Source: Cyrtodaria siliqua | Lineage: Eukaryota > Mollusca > Bivalvia > Adapedonta > Hiatellidae | DNA length: 64,000 nt | NCBI GenBank assembly: GCA_037043455.1 | Contig: JAWPHD010003072.1 | Coordinates: 62,001 to 126,000 of the forward strand | Reading direction: 5' to 3' | Shown here: one piece after another, positions 12,701 through 27,700 of the stretch | How positions within the stretch are numbered: position 1 is the first letter of the stretch | Layout of the letters: each line of letters begins with the position of its first letter | Notes under the pieces: model-generated | Databases searched by the model: none | What the model was told of the DNA's origin: nothing | Seen by the model: only the letters and a program-made list of their open reading frames with translations | Program-made: the position numbers and the translations under genes

Positions 12701-15700
12701 GTATATTATATCTTTTTTAATGCACAGCTTGTGAGCAATTGTAGCAAATCATCTACACATGTCACTTACAGATAGGTAATATTATTTTATGAGAAAAGTA
12801 ATTTAAGTAAGTTTTCATATTTTCTCGGAACTTGCATTATGTCACTAGCCGATGGCTAGGGATACCATCAAGTTTCACAAGTATTGGACTTTATGGCAGA
12901 ACTAACCAACTGAAGCTCCCAATCTCATCAATTGTGGAGGAGTTCAATGTTTCCAAGACAAGACTGGTGGTGACCCTAAAGGAATCCAAAGATGAAATGG
13001 TGATTAAAGCAGGCATTGAGACGCGTACCGGAAGGAAATGGTCAACCAGCCAAGCAGTCCAGCAAGCAGAGAGTCGACTTAGACATAAAGATATAGTCGG
13101 GACAACAGCAGTTGGTCGCCAAGGTCTCGGGACGACAAATTCACAGAGATGGAATACTGCTGACAGTAAGAAGATTGGCTGAAGAAGAAAACCGCAGAGC
13201 GAGAGCAGCTGAGATGGTACTCCAGGGTGCATGGACAAGATGGGCAACAACAGAATGCAAGTTGACATGGGCAGACATCTGGCAGTATGAGCCACTTAGA
13301 TTAAGCTTCTTGTTGAGGTCTGTATATGACCTCCTGCCATCTCCAACCAATCTCATAGATGGAGAATACTGGATGACCCCCACTGTCCACTATGCAGTAG
13401 AAGGGGCATGATGGAACATGTTCTGTCAGCTTGTCAGGTAGCACTGACTCAAGGGCGCTACAGATGGGGACATGACAACGTCTTGCGGGAACTAGCAAAC
13501 ACATTAGAGAGGGAGAGAAGGAAGAAGAGAAAGCCGAAGAAAGCAAGGGGACTGATTGGATTTGTCAAGGAAGGAGAAACAAGTAAGGCACCTGCAGCCA
13601 CATCAACTTCTATACTCAATGAGTCTGACCAGTGGGAGATGAAGGTAGACCTAGGGAAGCGACTGGTATTTCCAGACATAGTCCAGACCACTCAGAGGCC
13701 AGACATATTGATATGGTCGGCAAAGAACAAGAGACTGGTCATCATTGAACTGACTGTTCCCTGGGAAACGAGATGCGAAGAGGCTTTTGAACGTAAGAAG
13801 GCGAAGTACACGGAACTGCTAGAACTTTGCCAACAACGAGGATGGCGCTGTTGGCTGTTTCCGGTAGGTGTTGAAGCAAGAGGATTCACTGCACATTCAA
13901 GGGTAAGGATAGAAAGAGAGCTGTGACAGGAATTTACCAAGCAGCGGAGCGAGCGTCCAGCTGGCTGTGTCTGAAAAAAAGAGGAGAAGAGCTGGAAGTC
14001 ATCAACCAACACGTAGTGACTGATCACCACTACGGACACCCCGCCCGGAGAGTCTCCTGGGATTAAAGGGTCGAAACACTTGTTGATGGGCGGTTCCTGG
14101 CTGATGATGTCCGTGGATTTTTGCAGTGATAACTGTATCTACACACATTAAATGATATAATTATAACATATATAAAATAATTATAACATATATAAAATAA
14201 TTATAACATATATAAAATGCCAAATTATTAAATAGAGGAAAAACAAAGCTGACATGTTTATAGATGTTCAGTTTGTCTTGCATAAAAAAAGATTATAACA
14301 AGAAATATCACTGTAAGTGATAAATGCCCCCAAAGTGTCCTTTGACCTCTAAGTATGACCTTGACCTTGGAGTCATGGACCTGGATTTATGCACTACACC
14401 TCATTTGGTTGTGGTGAGCACTTGTGCCAAGTTATTTGAAAATCCGTCCAGGCATGCAAAAGTTATTGACCGGACACGATTTGACCTTTGACCTCTAAAT
14501 GTGACCTTGACCTTGGGGCCATAGACCTGGATTTTTGCGCGACACATCGTCTTGTTGTGGTGAGCACTTGTGCCAAGTTATTTGAAAATCGGTTCATGAA
14601 TGCCAGAGTTATTGACCGGACACAATTTGACTTTTGACCTCCAAGTGTGACCTTGACCTTGAAGACCTGGGTTTTGCGCCCGACACATCGTCTTGTTATG
14701 GTGATCACTTGTGCCAAGTTATTTAAAAATCCCTGCAGGGGTTGTGACATTACGGTCCGGACACGAAATTGCTTACCTGTTTTTGACCTATGAACTGCAA
14801 GTGTGACCTTGACCTTTGAGGTACGGACCTGGGTTTTGCGTGCGACACATCGTCTTGTTATGATGATCACTTGTGCCAAGTAATTTAAAAATCCCTGCAG
14901 GGGTTGTGACGTTACGGTCCGGACACGAAATTATGTACCTGTTTTTGACCTATAAACTTCAAGTGTAACCTTGACCTTTGAGGTACGGATCTGGGTTTTG
15001 CGCGTGACACATCATCTTGTTATGGTGATCACTTGTGCCAAGTTATTTAAAAATTCCTGCAGGGGTTGTGACATTACGATCCGGACACGAAATTGCATTC
15101 CTGTTTTTTACCTATGAACTTCAAGTGTGACCTTGACCTTTGAGGTACGGACCTGGGTTTTGCGCGCGACACATCGTCTTATTATGGTGATCACTTGTGC
15201 CAAGTTATTTAAAAATCCCTGCAGGGGTTGTGACGTTACAGTCCGGACACGAAATTGTGTACCTGTTTTTGACCTATGAACTTCAAGTGTGACCTTGACC
15301 TTTGAAGTATGGACCTGGGTTTTATGCGCGACACATCGTCTTGTTATGATGAATACTTGTGCCAAGTTATTTAAAAATCCCTGCAGCGGTTGTGAAGTTC
15401 GGAATGACGGACAGACAGACAGAATCCGGACAGACAGACGGACGGTGCAATTTCGGGGGCATAAAAAACCCTCAAGATTGCTGTGTTCCCCGCCGCTGTT
15501 GGCGATGGGCCAGAGGAAATATGCAACTGTAGTCAAAACAGGAGGTAAAACTCCCCAAATGTGGCCTAGAAACTGAATACCATGTTTTTGAATTGAATGG
15601 GGATCAAGAACCTGATATTCATTTGCAGTAATGATCTTCATCTCCATTATTGTCATGTTTCACTCATCACCATTCCCCATTCCTACCTGATATGACTTAA

Positions 15701-18700
15701 GCTGTTAAAGGGCTGTAAAAGAACATTCATTCCAATTTCTATTCAAAGATTTCAATTTTTTTGAAAAACAAAAGCATAGTAAGAATTAAACCACACATAG
15801 GTTCTGGCTGAATTCAGTCGCTTATGTTTCATTGTCAGAGTATATTCAACACCAATAACATAATGGGTGTGAATTCAAATACAAATAAAATGATCATAAT
15901 GTGTTCCAGTATTATATTGAATGTGCATATGCATCAAGCGTGAGACAGAGAATTTCCCTTTAAAATTGTACTGTGTATAAATAGCACTGTTTTCCTTTAT
16001 TTGTAGCTGGTGGTGTTCCGAGTCCTGTTCCCACACTGGAACGAATTCTGCGAATTCCGCATGAACCTGGCGGACGAGAAGGTCATGCCGCTGATTGAAC
16101 GGAGACGTAAACACGCCAAGATTAAGGAGAAAAAGAAGCAACAAGAGCAAGAGGAAAAACAAGCAAAGGTATGGTAGCAGACTTCATACATATGCATGTT
16201 GTTAGATATAAAGGCTCCTTTAGTTTCTAACATTTGAACATCTCATCCCCCTCTGAGGTTGCTGTCCCGATATAACATGTTGAGCAGGATGTAAAACTCC
16301 ATTTAATTTTATTTCTAACATTGAAATTAAAAATGTTTACTCCATTGTAAGTTTATTAGTATAAAACTGTCTTGGGATTGCTATGTTTTAATTTCCTTAA
16401 ACACAACTTTGAATTAACCATGATTTGTAGCATAGTCGCTGAAATGCATAGGTGTAAATTGTTTAATTGAAGATAACACCTGTCAGAATAAATGGTGTAC
16501 TCTAACTACCAGTTATCGAAAGTTAGAGTATGGCTGACAGCTGAAATGGACATGCTACAAAACAAATAGAGTATGGTCTCATCTCGTTGGTTGGTTTAAA
16601 CTATGCCCATCTCGATGTTTAAATCAACCAACTCGATGAGACCATGCTCTATCTATTTCATATTTTCATCACCTGCCATGTTTCTGGTAACAATTTTGAT
16701 TCAGAGTTCTTTAAATTTCTATCCCTGTAACTGTTAGTTGTTACCTAACAGTGATAGCATCATCATCAACATCATTATCATTATTATCTTCTGTTTTCAC
16801 TTAAAGGGACTGGAGGTGATCTACTGTGTATTTCAGGGTGCCTGGACGTCAAATATGAATCAAGATTTTTTTTTTATTACTTGCTATAATATGTTTTCAT
16901 ACCTGATATGGTTAGATAGAATGATCGATATAACCTGGATCTGTTTACAACCTTGTCATAGCCATCCGTTATGCTTCACAAAGCCTAAAATTCATTTTGA
17001 CCCCTCTTGTTTACATTGTAAAACAATATTGGCAGCATTATTTTTAGAAATTGTCATATGCGCATGTCTGTTTCTAGGCTTCAGATGTACCAAGTAAAAT
17101 GTAGGTTATGCAGGGTGTTGTTGTTCAATGTTCAGCACCTCCATCAATCAATCATACTTATCTTTTATTTGGGAATGAAAAATATTATATCTAGCAAATA
17201 ATGTATACTGTGTTTATATTTTGTTAATTACACCACTGTTGGTCAACTGATTTTTTAAGTCACCCTACCCTAAAAAAATGGAATGTTCCGCCGTCGCCAT
17301 TTTGGTTTTTGGCTGTCAATAAAATTACATGTAAACAGGGGGGTGGGGGTGTTGGGGGTGGGGGTCAAAATGAATTTTTGGCTTTGCGAAGCTTAGAGGA
17401 TGGCCACGCGAAGATTGCAAACAGATTCAGGAACGTCCGTTTCATTCTATTCAATCATATAATCAGGTATGAAAACAAGAAAGTAATTAAAAAATCTTGA
17501 TTCATATTCGACGTCTAGGCACCCTGAAATGCACAGTAAAAGAATTATGGGTGTGAATTCAAATACGAATAAAATTATCATAATGTGTTTCAGTATTAAA
17601 TTGATACTAAATTATTGTTAATGAAATAGTTTGATCTGGAAATCTAAGATGACATCGATAGTTTATTTTGCAAAATCATTAATATTATTTCAGATGAAAC
17701 TTGAATGCTTTTATAAATTCTTGTTTTATGATTGAAATACATTTTATTTCAATTAAATGTAAATTCAACCACATTTAAATCATGCAACAAAATCTAGCAA
17801 ATACATTTTTTTTCAGACCGAACATTTTCATAAATAATTAAACCAAAGGTAAAATGCGGCTTAATTTAATGCATATTTCCTATGTAACTAAAGCATATTA
17901 TACTTGTTTTCATTTGTATTTAATTATTTTTGTATTGACACCAATCACGTTTTTTTTCAGATTACCTCCAGTCCCTTATACATTCAGAAGCAGTTTATTT
18001 ATTTATTTATCTCGCCCATCATTTATTTCTTATTTTGAACCCTATGTTAGCTATACTGTGAAATCCTGATGTTTTCATTCTAAATAATGCTCAACAGTAA
18101 GGCTCAACAGCCAGTCCTTATTAATTATTACATACCTTACTATAAATAGTAAAACATTTCAGTAGAAAAACAATGATAATCGGTCCTTTTTCGAAATCCA
18201 TAATCGGCGCACTCTGCCATTATGGATTACGGAAAATCGGCATTTTTTTTTTGTCACGTCAACGTCATCAGGTAACACAAATACGTCATATTGGAGCGCA
18301 ATGGCGGAGGAGCGGACGTTGAAATCTCAACTGCAATTATCAAGCCCTGTAATAAATTTAAACGTTGAAACGTTGAAATATATCATTAAAGTGAAAGATA
18401 TGGTTTTTAAAAACAGACAAGGAAGAAAACTAATTTAACATGTTTTATTAATTTTTGCCAAATAAGTGTTTGCATCATATGGTAAATTGTACCGTTCTGT
18501 AAAAATATTGATGTATTTTTCATAAAAATACACCTGTTGTCCTTATTCTTCTTCTCAATTTATAGTAAGGTATGTAATAAAAAGGCAAATTTTGACCGTG
18601 GTGTGCCTTTTATCGATAATGGCACACCTAGTGCATGGCCCTCGGGCCATTACACCACGGCCGTATATTAACTTCTGATTATCGGTGAAAATAGTGGTTT

Positions 18701-21700
18701 TGAAAAGGTAATCAAAGCAATGGGATTTCTTGATTCTCAAAGAAGGATTTCAAATGTTGATCTTGCCAATTTTATAGAAATGGAAAATGCAGGAATTTTC
18801 CTTTATTGAGAATCATATTCGATTCCTGTAAAAATATTAAGTAATTAATCAAGTGATTTCGTATTTGCCCAGTTATTGGTCCACTGTCTGTCATATTGGC
18901 TCCAGGCAGAAGGTCAAGGGACAGTAGGAGAGACAGATGACTAAATAACTGGGTCAGTATGAAATCATTTGATTAATGACTAGTTAATTAATTAACCACA
19001 CACTGAAGACAGTTTTATGATAAATAATTACAGGGCCAATATGGAGATTTCAGTCTGTGTCATATGAATTCATAAACTGGCCTATACAATCTCAACGGCC
19101 AATACAAGCTCAACGGCCAATACAAGCTCAATGGCCAATAGAAGCTCAACTGGCCCTTTATGGGTTTGAGCTTGTTTTGGCCCTGTTGGGAATTCATATG
19201 ACACAGGCCAAAACCATCATAGATGAAAATCATAAAGGACTTTATAGTACCTTTATGATACTGAGATTGGTACTGAGAAATTTGGTACCCATGAAAACAT
19301 AGGATTTCACAGTACCGTAAATGTGCTCCCTGTCTACCCCTAGCCTTACTGCATGTTAGTGTTTAATTCATTAATCCATGAAATAAACTTGTTTAATTTC
19401 AGCGTGATAAGGTACCTTTCTCTCACATCTAACCCCCATGTAGACATAATCTAACAACCAAATGTAAACTTAAGTTGAAATAACTTCCTGGTTACCATGG
19501 TAATTGCAATATACACAGTTTTAATTGGTTCACTGTTAGTTTAACTAACAGGATTTATTTCAAAATGTTAACGTGTACATTAGGATGCTATATATATAAA
19601 GTTAAAGGGATTGGAACAAAGGAAAACAACAAAAGGTGACTAAAGGTACATATAATCAGCTCTAGGAATGCAGTGGAAAAAAAGTGTACAAAAATATTGA
19701 CATTTTCTTTAAAGACTGTTGTATTGATTTTGCAACATTTCATATAAAAAAAAGAAAGGATGCGGATAAGAATTACTTTCAAGCAAATTTTTTTTTTGTC
19801 ATCTCAACGAAGATGAGATGTTGTCAACAATCATGTATTTCAAGTCATGTTAATGATATCATGATAAAAGTTCTTTGGAAGAAGCATCTTTTAAACTAGA
19901 ATTCAAATGTGCTATCATAAATTATGAGGCTTAAATTCATGTTTTGTGTTATATATTGGTGTGTCAACTTGCCAAATAACATAACAAACTGAATAGAGTT
20001 TGAAGAACTTTATGTGTAATTTGTGCTTGGTTTGACGAAGTTTACGCTTCAATAAACTAAGAAAACTTGTGACATTATTTTTCATAATTTCAACAATTCA
20101 ATTGTTTCTTAAACAATTTTTAAAGAGCGTTTCTTTTTCAAACTTTTCAAATTTTCCCTACTGCCGCCATACTGGGACACCTTTGTTTTCTCTATAAGAC
20201 ACAATGATGTAACCTATCTGAGAGGTGCGATTATTGATTATGTAAGAACATTGATCACATGGTTTGAAATAACCAATGAAATGAAATAATTAATACTGGT
20301 ATCAAGTTGGAATTATATTGTGACTGGAAGAAGCTTTATGTTTTGTTCATTCAAATCGGATTTGTTAAAAAAAATTGACCCATACTTGTACATGGTATAT
20401 ATATACTGAAAGGAAAAAGAAACGCGACACAGGAATTTCCGGTATATATTGTATGTACAATATGCTGCTGTTAATCGAATGGTACATGGCTACGTAAGAT
20501 CTTTCCTTTCGGAAAAAAGACTGAAACAACACGCAACACAACAAATAGTATTCCTGCAAAGTTTCATTATTGACAGAGTACGCGTTTGGCTCAAGCATGT
20601 GAGCAAACTTAGGATGCAAAATTTTGCAAACTCTTTACGTTAAATACATGACTGAACTTTTTTCAAAAAAGAACTTCAACATTTATGAATTTCTTGTTAC
20701 AAAGTGTACTGTAATTAAAACGTCTTTTCTCTAATTAACTGCAACCATTTTTTTTACAAAACATCTTGGGATTTCCTTGGAATATATATGGAATTAAGTG
20801 AGCAGTATATTCAATATAGAGCGGAAATTCCCGTGTCGCGTTTCTTTTTCCTTTCAGTATAGTTATTTATGATTCTGAAGACACAGTTTTAGACACCTAT
20901 AGCTATTGTTATGTAGGCTCATTGTATAAAGACATTTGACAAAAGATAATCAGGAAGTTGTTCAACAATGGCACATATTTAATATTAATTATACTTGTAT
21001 TTATCAGAGTACTCAAACGCCAAATTGTCGGAACCAGTCAGATTTATTCCGTATTAGTTTCGTATAATACTTTTTGAAATATCTTAACATTGTATGGTTT
21101 AAAAAATGTTGCCTTATATAAGGCTCGAACCCTGAACCTTTGGTTCAGTAGATACATAGTAGACGTCGCTCTAACCTTTGGCGCAGTTGGTTTGTTGCGG
21201 TATTAAATTGTATATAACAAATGCCACGATCTGCAATCTGATTGATTCCGATAATTTGGCATGTGAGCGATCTCTTATATGAAAGTGTGAATTAAACTGT
21301 TTGATATTTTGTTGAAATACACACACACTATTAGTATTATATTCACTATTAGGATTGTTTTTAAAAATCAATAACTGTTAAAACAATTGTATTGTTTTAG
21401 TTAACAAACATGTCACGCACTGTTAAATATGTTTGATTTTAGTTACTTTTTAATTAAACAATTGTTTTCAGTCCTCACTGTTAGTGTAATTGCTGAATCA
21501 CTGTATTAATAATATATGTTTTTGCCTTTAGAACGCATGATCATATTTTGATCTTTATCGCAGAGTTTAAAATATATATATTTTTTAATTCTAGCCCAAA
21601 TCAAAGGTACACTGACCAATGGTTATGTATATATAGTATATAAATTGCATTAGTCATTAAATACTTTCCTTTTCATTTACAATTCTACCTAATAATTTAC

Positions 21701-24700
21701 ATAGATATGTTATGCCTATGGTGTTTTTATCCCCTTAACCTTCTTTTGATGTTATTTTTAATAAGATCCTTTTGCAACAGCTACCCATCTTATAATTTTT
21801 ACAGGCTAGAATGCGTAGAGATAGAATGCGGGTAAATTTAGCATGGACTGCATGAGTATTGATGCACACAAAAAATATGTTCCTCCTTATTTGAGACTTT
21901 TAATTTCTTCTTTTATTTTTTTTACCACTGGAAACTATATATGTATACATACACCAAACTTGATGAAAAATTCTCCCATCCTTCCTTCGTTCCTTTGTTC
22001 GTTCCTTTGTTCGTTCTTGTTCGTTCCTTTGTTCGTTCCTTCCTTCCTTCCTTCCTTCCTTCCTCCCTCCTTCCCTCCCTCTGGAATCAACTATAAATAA
22101 GCTCATGTTTAGAAACTGTACAGTACTTCCAATCTGTGTCTCTTCTACTGTGAATGAAAACAATGATTGAGCACTGTGTATATTGTAATTTGTTGTAGTT
22201 GTTATATATGGAATGTGTGTGGTTTTTCACATGGTGTTATATTTATGTAGGAATGTGTGCTTTTTCACATGGTATTATTTATGTTGGATTTGTGTGTGGT
22301 TATTCACATATGATATAGAGGAAAATGGGTTGGTAGAAAAATGGAGACACATCTTTGCATATACAGAACATGTTTTCTACACTATTCATCTGTTTGCTGG
22401 CCTCTTAGTCACACACAGGACTTTCCCCCTGTGGGAGGAGCAGTCATATTTCAGTGAATTGCCCCCTAGAGGAGGGGCAGGCATACCCTGGGAACTTCCA
22501 CTGGGGAAGGGACAGGCATACATAGGGGCTTTCCAGCTAGGGTAGGAACATGCATACCCTGGGGACTTCCCCTGGGGGAGGGACAGGCATACCATAGCGG
22601 CTTTCCCATTTGGGTAGGAACATGCATACCCTTGGGACTTCCCCCTATGGGAAGGGCAGGTATACCATGGGGACTTTCCCCTGGGGGAGGGGCAGGCATA
22701 CCCTTGAGATTTCCCCTTGGGGAAGGGCTAGGCATACCCTGGGTACTTTCTTCCTAGGGAAGGGGCAGGCATACCCTTGGGACATCCCTTGGGGGAGGGG
22801 TAAGCATACCCTGGGGACTTACCCCTATGGAAAGGGTAGACATACCATGGGGAAAGCAACCTCCTGAACAAGTACAAGAACACTTCTAATGTGACAGGTA
22901 TGGGATGTTTCTCTGTTTTGGTTAGTAACATCTTACATGTATATATATATATGATGAGTAGGGTATTTGTTCACAGCGTTTAGGTGGAGGGTGTAGACAT
23001 GGATGGTGTAGCTGGAAAGAAAGACTGTCATAGTATGAAATGTAGTACTTTATGATTATTTCATAATTGTTATATTTCTTTGAATCAGTTTCCGTATATA
23101 TCAGATATACCTATAATATTAGTTAAATTCATATACATGAATAATTGTGTTTTCAGCCAGCTGAAAATGGCTGAGTCCTCAACTTAGTATATTTACAATA
23201 TGACTGATCCCTACAGTAAACCTGTCCTTAATTCAGCACTAACTTTTGAGTTTAAAAAGTCATTTTACTTTTCCCTAGCAATTTGATTCACAAACAGTAA
23301 AATTATTATTATTATTATTTAATTCATTTATTTTATTATTTATTATATAAAGAACAATAAGAATGACTGGTGTATTGGCATCTTTTAATTTCCAATCTGA
23401 ATTATATGTAACATTTTACCCATAAGCACCTTATTATCCCTTTTCAGTCTGATGGAAACACTGTTCCTATTTATAAATGTAACATAAAGCATGATGCATA
23501 TTGCCCTTACGTACTATAACATGCATTAATTTACATAAATCCGCTTGTTCAAGTATCTATACTACAATGCATGCATTGCTTTGTTATATACGTATAATGC
23601 ATCCATACACTGCATCCGCAGAACACCTAGCTGTTAATATACAATATAATTATATGGATAATATTAACGTATAATATGTAATATAAGCATATAATTATTT
23701 GCAAATTATGTTTGTTCGGGGTCCAGGGATAAATCTGTGTGGTTATTTTTTATCAAGTATTCAAGCATGCATGCATGCATTTATGATAATCCTGATAGTA
23801 ATAATTATAATAATAATAAGGAATAATAATAAAATATATAATAAATAATTTTTTAAATATAGTTGTATTACACACAGACCTAATAACAAATAGATTGGAC
23901 AGTATGAAAATTATCTAAATGTCACCTGGCACAGTGTGAAAATTTCACAAAATATTTCCCAACTTTACTGAACACGCATATAATAAAGAGTTATATAGAT
24001 ACAAGTTTTATTCATGCCAAATCCCATCACAAATTTCTTTTTCTTTTCAATGATAGTATTTGGCTTTCTCTTACATTTAGAGCAAAAAAAGGAATTTGAC
24101 GGAAACTGACAATGTCAAAACCTTCATTTTAAAGAGAAAAACGAAAAATGTTGACATGTTTAACTTTAAACATCTTTTTATACAATTTCTTAATTTGAAT
24201 ACAAACATAAATTATTATAATCTCATTTTGCAATTCACTATGAATCTTTTGAATGTATTCTCATCAAAATCGGTGAAGAATTGAGAGAGAAGATAGAAGG
24301 AAAAGTTAAGGTGCCACGTGATATTTTGGTTATTTCATTGGTTAAGATAGTAAGTTTCCTATCTGTTTATTAATATGTCTGTGTATTACATAGTTTGTGA
24401 TGATATATAGTAATAATCCAGTGATTTACTCAGAGCTCTACTGGGAAATATCTCTTACTCAGAGACATTTCTTGGTTGGGACAGAGTGACATCACACCAT
24501 TATGTATCAATGCACATGTATTAAAAGAATGAATGAAAGGAAACAAACAACAAGCGTTTTTTCTTGTATATAATCACAAATTATGTAATATAATAATTTA
24601 GTTTAATTTAAACCATTGTTTTTGAAAACGGGAAATATTTGCCTCTGGAGAGTAATTGTTAGGATATAAAAACTTGTGCTTTCAGCACTCATTCATTATA

Positions 24701-27700
24701 TCTGTACATTTTCTCTTCCTCTGGAAAGATTTCCCATATAAAAAAAACTGGTTATTAAACTATATAATAAATGTATGAAAATGACAGATAAGTAAACTAT
24801 TTATTATATTTAAACAACATTTGATGTAGGACTTAATCCAAAATTTCGCACATTTGTAGTCAAGGTCATGAACACTTTTATAGATATCGTTTCTAAATGT
24901 ACAATATATAATTTCTTTCAGAGTTAAATAAATTTATGAGGGTGGGGTGTCTCTAAATCATGCTATCCACACACTCTCGCATGATGTATAGGTTTACCAC
25001 CACTAATTGCATGTAAACCTCCGAGGTGTAGTCGAATGTAGTTCCTATAATAAAAAGTAATCCCTCCTTTTTTGATGGAAATGGGTATTATAAGTAGGGG
25101 AAAACTGCCCATTTCTATTCGATTTTATGGTTGTATGTATAAGAAGCGTAATCATAGGTTTTACTGGATCACTGATGAACATTTTCGAAATTTCGACTCT
25201 ATGCTTACACTTTGTGAACAATGAAAACAGTGAACAATGAAAACAGCTGTACCCTTGACCCGTTTAGTAAACAAACAAAAACTTTCTTACATGTCTTGTG
25301 ACCCCACCTTTTCTGGTGATTTTTCAAGAGGAAAATTAGTTTTCTATATGAACATTACACTGCTGCATTATCCATACTTGAGTTGAATTTGCAGCAAATC
25401 ATTACTATGTGACACTTTAACATTGGTGTCTATGGGGAAAATAATTAGTGGTTTCACACCTATATAGAATATTAAAAAACAGTAGGTGTTTGTAAATTTG
25501 ATGCCGCCAAAGAATGGTGATGGCGCATATAGCGTTAGCCATGTCCATCTGTCCGTCCGAGTGTCCGTCTGTCCGAGTGTCCGTCTGTCCGAGTGTCCAT
25601 CCATCCCAAAAAGTTTGTGTGTCTATCTCCTCCTGCAGTTTTCAACTGATTGTTTCGAAACTTTACAGGATGCTTACCTATGATGTCAAGATATGCATAT
25701 CGAATCGGCATCAAAATTGACCATGTATAACAGGAGTTACATTCCTTTATTCGTTAAATTTTACGTTAAAATATACAACCAATTGTTTAGAAACTTTACA
25801 TGATGTTTTACAATTATGTCAAGATGTGCATATTGGTTCGTCGTTACAGTCCTGTTTTCCGAGGATTTCCAGTGGGGGCATCCGTGTCCCATGGACACTT
25901 TTCTAGATGTTTTTACAGTAATTACTGTTATCCTGGTAGAATAAATATTATTTGAATCTTTTGTCAATTTACTCATTCTCTATTTTTGATAAAAAAAAAG
26001 GGGAAATCTAAGGAACCTTTCTGTAGCTTATGCCAGCCCACATTATCTATACATGTTAGTTCATATTTTAACTAACCTTTTCACCTGCAGGAAATTGAGC
26101 GACGAGCAGCTATGGGTTTACCTCCCCTGGGAGAGGATGATGATGTATTTCACGATCCGTTCAAGGCTCTCGGTGGAGCGGATAGCGTTGAGGGAGACAT
26201 GGAACACGATGAAATGAAGGATAAAATACAGTGGTCCTACTCAAACTATATGGCAGCCTTGGAAAGGGAAGAATTGTTGAACAATACCGACGAGACATCG
26301 TTTAGCTCATTGTTGACTGACACCGGTGAGTTAAAGTTGAACACTGTGGTGCATAGGCAGTTTTGACTGCATTCTCATATAATATGATTTTCATATGATA
26401 TTTATATAAAAGGAGCCACATATGGTTCTCATATAAAACCTATCATATGATATATATATAATAGGAACTTCATATACTTTTCACATGAGAATTAATTCAT
26501 TCTCATCATGACCGTATGGTATATGATTCTTATATGAAAGTTTTTTATATAAGAATCATGCACTGCTCCTTTTATATAAGTATCATGTCAGTGGCAGATC
26601 CAGGGGGAGAGGGACTCACTAGGTGCGCCCCCCTACCCCACCTCCCCTAAATCTGAAAAGTTATGAAAATTCATACGATAAAAGCATTTTATTTATTTTT
26701 TCAAAAGTTGCGCATATATGTGACAAAATTGGTAGTGTGTTTTTGCAATTTGTTAAATAAGACAGCCCGGGAGAGTAAAAATGCAATTTTATATGTTTGA
26801 TAATCCACTAATGCTATAAGGAAACTCCATGATTTCACATTAGTGTGCTTTCTGACCTTACGTGTTGTGTGATAAAATAAATTCCACATTTGTGCTAATT
26901 TATTAACTCAGGAAAAATGATATGAAGCTCAGCAAATTGTCACATCATTATCATGTCTACCGACTCGTTGTTCAGCAACCATGTTGTGAGTTACCATGCA
27001 CAGGTATATTGTTCAGCAACCATGTCTGGAATAAACTTGCTTAAAATTGACATCCACTGTGTGTGAGAAGCACAGTGTTGCGGGGCTTACTTCATGTTTA
27101 TTTGCACAAACAGGGTGTTCTGCAGCCAATCCAGGTCTGGAATTCACCAACAATTCTTGAGAATATTCCAAGTATGCAAATTTCAATCACACATATTTCT
27201 GTTATTAAAGTTTGAAGGATAAACGTTCATAAGAAGCTGCTATCTATAAATATGATACATTCTAATGAATAGCAACTTCATACAAGTGTTTATCTATAAC
27301 AGTCATGGGAATATTTTTGAATGAAATTTGAGTACTTGAGCTCAAGTCTAAGAATAGTTTGAAGAATGGTTGGTGAATTCCAAGCCAGGAGTTGATTTAC
27401 AGAAGCACAGTGTTACAGGGCCATGCCTCGAACATGAGGGGTCACAAAACAACTAAAAGTGCATCATCCCTCCACATGGCAAGTAACTCTTTATCAGATA
27501 ACAAAAAACATTAAAATTATCTTTGTGTGACGAATCCTTATGTTTTCTAGCTTCAGTCAAGAGTGACAACTCTGACAGAGCATCCGCGGGCAGTCGTCAG
27601 TCAGATACGGAGAGAAAAGGAAGCAAAGCAGATGGTGAATCTCAGACCATGGCTGGCAGGAAGTAAGTATTCTACATGAATCCATGAAAAATAACTATAA

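Noticed and set aside
14463..15656. Minus-strand frames of 138 and 182 residues with repeated AQVITITRRCVARKTQV
   Set aside because: Repetition of the AGGTCA-type repeat units; the same peptide appears at 32352-32579 from the related repeat.
21595..21606. 12-nt candidate microexon (PKSK) between ctag and gtacac
   Set aside because: Phase fits, but a 12-nt match to splice consensus is expected by chance in this AT-rich intron, and the donor is weak.
22386..22931. Pro/Gly-rich open frames on both strands
   Set aside because: Produced by the 36-bp minisatellite; no start context, splice sites or homologous family recognised.
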